NCBI GenBank assembly: GCA_016124455.1
Contig: WGNQ01000020.1
Location: 1 to 34,821 of the forward strand
Origin: Sideroxydans sp.
GTDB taxonomy: Bacteria > Pseudomonadota > Gammaproteobacteria > Burkholderiales > Gallionellaceae
Length of the DNA stretch: 34,821 nt
Direction of reading: 5' to 3'
The position numbers and the translations under genes were made by a program. How positions within the stretch are numbered: the first letter of the stretch is position 1; each line of letters starts with the position of its first letter. Shown here piece by piece: positions 30,983 to 34,821 of this stretch. The notes under the pieces are model-generated. The model was not told the origin of the DNA. It did not search any database and worked only from the letters and a program-made list of their open reading frames with translations.

Positions 30983-32041
30983 TCAGGAAAACAGCCTGCG
31001 CGCCTGCGCACTACCGGGAATAATGGGATACGCGAGCATTTTGTTTTCGATTGCCGCAACCTGTCCGCGAATCATGTTGATCGCAGTCTCGCTCAATGCC
31101 ACGCGATGATCATCGACCACGGCGGCGCGCAGTTCCATGCCGATATTGCGCGCCAGCACCGCCATGTCAGCGAAACACTGGCCGGGCTGCGCCACACGCG
31201 GCACATCGAGCAACAGCGACAGGCCGCTGACCCGCATCTGTTTGATGGTGTGGTGCTGGAACGGCGCATTGTCGAAACTGGCCAGCGTAAACAGGGTATG
31301 CCCGCGCGTATCGAGCAGGTGGAAAGCGCCATCCGCCTGCAGCGTCAGGCCGTTTCTCGCGGCGACCTGTGCAATCTCGGCCCCGGACAGCAAACGATCG
31401 CCGCCGGGCAGGATGTTCAGCCCGATCAGCTGGTCCACCTCGGCACAGAAGGCATCCAGCCTCTGGGCGCATGCTGCGGCTTCCGACAGGTCCGGCAATG
31501 CGGCATCGGCGCCTGCCTGCTGCGCCAGATCGCGCGCCAGGTCATGGAAGCTCTTCAGCCGCCCATCGCTCACGGGGCCGTTGCGGTCGACCAGCTGCAG
31601 CGCCAGGTGGAATTCGGAATAAGGCAATATGCTTTCGGCAACCATCCGCTCCATGATTCCGCTGGATGCATTCAGGCCGCAGATATTGACCGTCTTGCCG
31701 AAGTCGAAGCGCTGTTGCCACAATGGTGCCAGCATGCCGGCATTCATCGGGGTGGCGGACGACAGCACGATAATGTAATCGGTGGCAGCACCGATCGCGT
31801 CGCACATCTCGTCGGCCGTCCCCGTACGCTCGATTTCGCCGGAAACGCCGTCGGTATCCGGCCCGGACGGTTCGCCCGCCAGCCTGGCGGCCGCCGGCTG
31901 GTAAAGCGCATCCTCGTGGTGAGGCCTGAAAGCGGCACCGAATTTGCGCCGGTATTGGCGCTGTTGCCAGGCACTGTAGCCATACACTGTCAGGATCACG
32001 GCAACACCAATGCCCAGCAGGCTGATCTGTAATTCGCTCAT
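30983..32041 (-). CDS. zipA: cell division protein ZipA-like
   Basis: This 352-aa protein has an N-terminal membrane helix (residues ~5-24, ISLLGIGVAVILTVYGYSAW), a short variable linker and a C-terminal domain fitting the FtsZ-binding ZipA fold (LPYSEFHLALQLVDRNGPV, later MLAYPIIPG). ZipA tethers FtsZ to the inner membrane. Its identity rests on topology and its position before ligA more than on strict residue conservation, since ZipA C-termini vary. The 80 bp upstream carry a dyad and a possible promoter. Confidence 0.8.
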   Translation of the reverse strand: MSELQISLLGIGVAVILTVYGYSAWQQRQYRRKFGAAFRPHHEDALYQPAAARLAGEPSGPDTDGVSGEIERTGTADEMCDAIGAATDYIIVLSSATPMNAGMLAPLWQQRFDFGKTVNICGLNASSGIMERMVAESILPYSEFHLALQLVDRNGPVSDGRLKSFHDLARDLAQQAGADAALPDLSEAAACAQRLDAFCAEVDQLIGLNILPGGDRLLSGAEIAQVAARNGLTLQADGAFHLLDTRGHTLFTLASFDNAPFQHHTIKQMRVSGLSLLLDVPRVAQPGQCFADMAVLARNIGMELRAAVVDDHRVALSETAINMIRGQVAAIENKMLAYPIIPGSAQARRLFS

Positions 32042-32048
32042 AACTTGT

Positions 32049-32102
32049 ACACCATTGGTGTTAGGGCATATGAATTATCTCAAGCACATCGCCAAAAGGC
32101 CA
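32049..32102 (-). promoter_or_regulatory. candidate promoter and dyad upstream of zipA
   Basis: On the minus strand TGGCCT (32097-32102) and GATAAT (32074-32079) are 17 bases apart; the -10 matches 5 of 6 and the -35 only 3 of 6. Between the predicted start and the zipA ATG lies the perfect 13-bp palindrome ACACCA-T-TGGTGT (32049-32061). If real, this promoter could drive the eight-gene zipA-to-corA run. The -35 is weak and function is untested. Confidence 0.35.
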
Positions 32103-32121
32103 GCATGCACAGCGTCCGCAA

Positions 32122-33102
32122 TCAATCCGGCCGATCCGGCTTGATGTCCGCAAGCAAGGCTGTAGCAACCAGCACCGAGCCATCCACCCCTACCCGCAAC
32201 AAGTCGTTATTCAACATGAAACGCTGCATTTCATCAATGCTGGGGGCGACTGCCGGCGGCTCGCTCAGCAGCAACTCGCGGTTACGCTGCAACCCGAACA
32301 GCTCGATGCCATGAAGCATCCGGGAAAACTGCTCAGGGTCGGCCTGTTCGCGCTTTGCCATGGCCGGCAATGCCTTGGCCGGCTCGGCCTGTATGTAATC
32401 CATCGCCCGGCGCCAGCCTTGCAGCAACTGCAGCATCTCCTGATAGTACTCGCCGATATCGGCATCGCGCATCACCAGCACGTTGAGTATCTTTCCCGGC
32501 ACGCGCGAGCTGTCAAACAGCTGCTGCCCGCCGGCCTGCAGCAGGCGCGAGCCCACCGGTCCGGCGCACACCACCGCATCCACCTGGTGCGCGCGGAACG
32601 CCGCCTCCTGTTTATCCGCCGCCAACGGAACGATCCGTACCTGCTGCGAACGCAACCCGGCAGACTTCAGCGCCAGATTCAGGAAATAAGCGCCCAGCGC
32701 ACTGCCATCCACGCCCACGCGCTTCCCCTGCAACTGCGCCAGCGCAGTGATCCCGGGCTGGGCAATCAGCGCATCCGCGCCATTGGAAGCATCGAGCAGC
32801 AGCACGATCCTCAGATCGGGAATGTCGCGGCGCAGCACCAGCGCCTCCCCCAGCGTCACCCCGGCAACCTGCACCGTGTGGTTGCGCAACGCCTGGCTGA
32901 CCTGCGCGGCATCGGCATACTCCGTCAGGCGCACTCCCTGCGCCGGCAGATAGCCCAGGCTCTGCGCCAGATAGACCGGCTCGTACCCGGGCCAGGCCGC
33001 AGCACCGAATACCAGGGGAGGCTTGGGCGTTTTATCGCAGGCGGCAAGCAATGCCGGCAACAGCAGCGCGGCAAGAATTACGAATAATATTTTTTTTGTC
33101 AT
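32122..33102 (-). CDS. NMT1/SsuA-type substrate-binding lipoprotein
   Basis: This 326-aa protein begins with a lipoprotein signal (MTKKILFVILAALLLPALLAAC, lipobox LAAC with C22). Its mature part has the NitT/TauT-type bilobed binding fold: GAAAWPGYEPVYLAQSLGYL at its start, then LQGKRVGVDGSALGAYFL. Ligands in the family include nitrate, sulfonates and thiamine precursors; none can be assigned here. No ABC permease or ATPase gene is adjacent. In-frame ATGs at 33120 and 33123 would extend it by 6 or 7 residues; none of these starts has a strong ribosome binding site. Confidence 0.8.
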   Translation of the reverse strand: MTKKILFVILAALLLPALLAACDKTPKPPLVFGAAAWPGYEPVYLAQSLGYLPAQGVRLTEYADAAQVSQALRNHTVQVAGVTLGEALVLRRDIPDLRIVLLLDASNGADALIAQPGITALAQLQGKRVGVDGSALGAYFLNLALKSAGLRSQQVRIVPLAADKQEAAFRAHQVDAVVCAGPVGSRLLQAGGQQLFDSSRVPGKILNVLVMRDADIGEYYQEMLQLLQGWRRAMDYIQAEPAKALPAMAKREQADPEQFSRMLHGIELFGLQRNRELLLSEPPAVAPSIDEMQRFMLNNDLLRVGVDGSVLVATALLADIKPDRPD

Positions 33103-33151
33103 CACACGCCATACTATCATCATGCGGCCCGACTGATGGGGCCGTATGCCG

Positions 33152-34201
33152 CTATGCAAGCGGCAATTCGCCGGTCTCCGCACCAATGGACGCAACGTCG
33201 TGCACCGCCTTGATGAATTCCGCCTGTTCATGCAGTTGCACCTGCGTCGCGGGATGGAGACGCCCGCGCATCTGCGCCAGGCGCGCCTTGCTGGCCGCCG
33301 GCATTTCCCAATGCAAACCGGCCAGCAACTCGTCCGCCAGATCGGGACGATTGCACACCAGCACCATATCGCAACCGGCCTGCAAAGCCGCCCCCGCACG
33401 CTGCACGATGCCACCTGCCACCGTCGCGCCTTCCATACTGAGGTCGTCGCTGAAAATGCAGCCTTCAAAACCCAGTTCGCCGCGCAGGATGTTCTTCAGC
33501 CAGACACCGGAAAAACCGGCCGGATTCGGGTCGACCCGCGGATAAATCACATGCGCCGGCATGACCGCAGTCAGGCCGTAGGCCACCATCTGCCGGAACG
33601 GAATCAAGTCGCACAGCTCGATGTCGGTATAGCTGCGCTCGTCCACCGGGATTTCCAGGTGCGAATCGGCGCGCACATAGCCATGTCCCGGGAAATGCTT
33701 GCCCACGGCAGGCATGCCGCCCTGGCGCAAACCCATCAGCAGGCTGTGCGCAAGCTCGGCGATGGCCTGCGGGTCGGAATGGAAGGCGCGGTCGCCGATC
33801 ACTGTGCTGGCGCCGAAATCGATATCCAGCACCGGGGTAAAACTGAAATCCACACCGCAGGCACGCAGTTCGGCAGCCAGCACGTAACCGGCCTGTTGCG
33901 CCAGGTGCCGCGCGCGTTTCGGATGTTCGTCCCAGATATGGCCGAGCTCGCGCATCGGCGGCAGGCGCGTAAAGCCGTCGCGGAAACGCTGCACCCGCCC
34001 GCCTTCGTGGTCCACGCCGATCAGCAACGACGGGCTGCGCCAGGCATGGATCGCGGCAGTCAGCGCCATCAACTGCTGCGGCGACTCGTAATTGCGTGCA
34101 AACAGGATTACCCCCCCCACCAACGGATGACTGAGACGCCGTTTATCGTCTTCGGTCAGTGCCGTTCCCACGACGTCCAGCATCACCGGCCCCAAGCCCA
34201 T
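33152..34201 (-). CDS. nagZ: beta-N-acetylhexosaminidase (NagZ)
   Basis: This 349-aa cytosolic glycoside hydrolase family 3 enzyme removes GlcNAc from recycled anhydromuropeptides. Key motifs are [26 protein letters not shown] (the flexible catalytic loop with Asp-His) and FSDDLSMEG with the nucleophile Asp. The start at 34201 is supported by GAGGAG about 6 bases upstream; a GTG six bases earlier is closer to the ribosome binding site and less likely. In gamma/betaproteobacteria NagZ activity affects AmpC induction. Confidence 0.94.
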   Translation of the reverse strand: MGLGPVMLDVVGTALTEDDKRRLSHPLVGGVILFARNYESPQQLMALTAAIHAWRSPSLLIGVDHEGGRVQRFRDGFTRLPPMRELGHIWDEHPKRARHLAQQAGYVLAAELRACGVDFSFTPVLDIDFGASTVIGDRAFHSDPQAIAELAHSLLMGLRQGGMPAVGKHFPGHGYVRADSHLEIPVDERSYTDIELCDLIPFRQMVAYGLTAVMPAHVIYPRVDPNPAGFSGVWLKNILRGELGFEGCIFSDDLSMEGATVAGGIVQRAGAALQAGCDMVLVCNRPDLADELLAGLHWEMPAASKARLAQMRGRLHPATQVQLHEQAEFIKAVHDVASIGAETGELPLA

Positions 34202-34229
34202 AACCACTCCTCGATTAATAAACCCGCAG

Positions 34230-34235
34230 ATTATA
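34230..34235 (-). promoter_or_regulatory. -10 element upstream of nagZ
   Basis: The minus strand carries a perfect TATAAT about 30 bp before the nagZ start. The -35 at 17-18 bp is poor (TTTCCG-like). It lies between the integrase remnant and nagZ, so it would serve nagZ and possibly the downstream lipoprotein gene. Confidence 0.5.
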
Positions 34236-34261
34236 TGGGCTGCGACGGAAACGCGGAAATA

Positions 34262-34683
34262 CTATTGGTCGAGTGGACTGACCACACCGCGGCCGCCCTT
34301 GTTCAGTACATGGGTGTAGATCATCGTGGTGGAGACATCGGAGTGGCCGAGCAGTTCCTGCACGGTCCTGATATCGTAACCGCCTTCGAGCAGATGCGTG
34401 GCAAAGGAATGACGCAGCGTGTGCGGGGTGGCGAACTTGGCGATAGCTGCTGCCGCCACCGCCCTTTTCATCGCGCGCTGAATCGCTTTCTCATCGGCGT
34501 GATGGCGGCGCACCACGCCCGCTCGCGGATCGACCGAAAGCTTGCGCGAAGGAAACACATACTGCCAGCCCCACTCCCGCCCGGCATTCGGGTACTTCCT
34601 GTCCAGTGCCATCGGCATGAACACCTCGCCATAACCGCCAGCAAGGTCTTCTTCATGCAGCACCTTCACGCGCTGAAGATGGA
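34262..34683 (-). pseudogene. intI: integron integrase, C-terminal remnant
   Basis: About 140 residues of a tyrosine recombinase C-terminus remain in frame from about 34684 to the TAG at 34262. The catalytic parts H-x-x-R ([12 protein letters not shown]), GHSD and the tyrosine in MIYTHV are intact. The IntI-specific additional segment ([20 protein letters not shown], comparable to IntI1 SVDPRSGVERRHH) and the ending [12 protein letters not shown] identify an integron integrase and not a phage integrase. The N-terminal ~200 residues are replaced by the end of an IS256-family element, so the protein cannot be active as it stands unless the rest lies beyond the IS. Confidence 0.85.
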
Positions 34684-34709
34684 GGGTGTCCGGAATTTTG
34701 TGTAAACGG
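34684..34709. repeat. terminal inverted repeat of an IS256-family element
   Basis: The + strand begins GGGTGTCCGG at 34684 and continues as AATTTTGTGTAAACGG to 34709, closely matching the 26-bp terminal repeat of many IS256-family elements (GGGTGTCAGG...). It marks the left boundary of the IS. The integrase reading frame ends exactly at this point. The target duplication partner is outside the window. Confidence 0.85.
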
Positions 34710-34722
34710 AGTTTCTCTTCAA

Positions 34723-34821
34723 TTACAGCATCCGATCTTCAAACTGGATACTAAACCGGTTTAGCGCAGCCTTCCAATCCCGAATCGGCATCGTCCATTT
34801 CTGGCTGATGTTGTTCAGCGC
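34723..34821 (-). CDS. IS256-family transposase, C-terminal fragment
   Basis: Thirty-two codons and a TAA stop are seen. They read [20 protein letters not shown] and end QFEDRML, the characteristic C-terminal tail of IS256-family Mutator-type DDE transposases. The 5' part is beyond the window edge, so the catalytic triad cannot be checked. The stop codon lies 13 bp inside the terminal repeat. Confidence 0.85.
   Translation of the reverse strand, partial: ALNNISQKWTMPIRDWKAALNRFSIQFEDRML

Larger units (their letters stand above)
34684..34821 (-). mobile_element. IS256-family insertion sequence, partial
   Basis: The element enters from the right edge and ends at 34684. It comprises the terminal repeat, a short non-coding tail and the C-terminal end of a transposase on the minus strand. 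Only about 138 bp are visible, so the length, the other end and activity are unknown. Confidence 0.85.

Noticed and set aside
33103-33468. N-terminal extension of the lipoprotein frame into nagZ
   Set aside because: The signal peptide and lipobox place the true start at or near 33102.
34262-34683. XerC/XerD or phage integrase
   Set aside because: The IntI-specific RRHH segment and [10 protein letters not shown] ending point to an integron integrase.

Overview
The window looks like a chromosomal segment of a betaproteobacterium, probably near Nitrosomonadales/Gallionellaceae. This rests on the character of the partial 16S rRNA, the presence of full-length zipA-ligA, nagZ, galU, selD and acnA with beta/gamma-type motifs, and uniformly GC-rich coding sequence. 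The genus-level placement is tentative because only about 543 nt of 16S is present. Two translated tail-to-tail blocks dominate: most of 0.97-23.1 kb reads on the + strand and almost everything from 23.1 kb to the right end reads on the - strand.

Layout. (1) 1-875, minus: 5' part of 16S rRNA, its leader with boxA, an initiator tRNA-fMet placed upstream of the 16S gene, and one strong sigma70-like promoter in front of the tRNA. (2) 975-7437, plus: a His-rich secreted small protein, then a tightly packed HME-type RND efflux operon (adaptor, pump, DUF3240 protein, TolC-like channel) that ends in a translationally coupled SemiSWEET gene. (3) 7519-10113, plus: a complete AmmeMemoRadiSam trio (MEMO1-like, AMMECR1-like, radical SAM) and an unlisted-type 31-residue membrane peptide gene with a near-perfect ribosome binding site. 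(4) 10123-11395: an alpha/beta hydrolase and a phosphoribosyltransferase whose 3' ends overlap convergently. (5) 11466-14472, plus: a SlyA/MarR regulator with a SlyA-like palindrome over its own start site, followed by emrA-emrB type drug efflux genes. (6) 14469-16580: selD and mnmH, divergent with only 9 bp between start codons; together they make selenophosphate and put selenium into tRNA. (7) 16650-23126, plus: an HD-GYP membrane protein, then acnA, a VIT1/CCC1-type metal transporter and fumC. (8) 23149-23918, minus: hemerythrin-like protein and a coiled-coil stress-type protein. (9) 24050-32041, minus: an eight-gene run, zipA-ligA-galU-hpt-MTI phosphorylase-def-K+ channel-corA, with almost no intergenic space. 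(10) 32122-34201, minus: an orphan NMT1-type substrate-binding lipoprotein and nagZ. (11) 34262-34821, minus: the C-terminal piece of an integron integrase cut by an IS256-family element that runs off the window.

Functional links. The MTI phosphorylase and Hpt genes form a plausible two-step route from methylthioinosine to IMP. The VIT1-like transporter sits between an Fe-S enzyme (aconitase) and fumarase. The least understood pieces, and the best candidates for new biology, are the AmmeMemoRadiSam trio with its 31-aa membrane peptide, the SemiSWEET tied to a metal-type RND operon, the tRNA-fMet at the head of the rrn operon, and the K+ channel with a GYH filter. No CRISPR array was seen, and no stretch above 300 bases lacks a gene or RNA.
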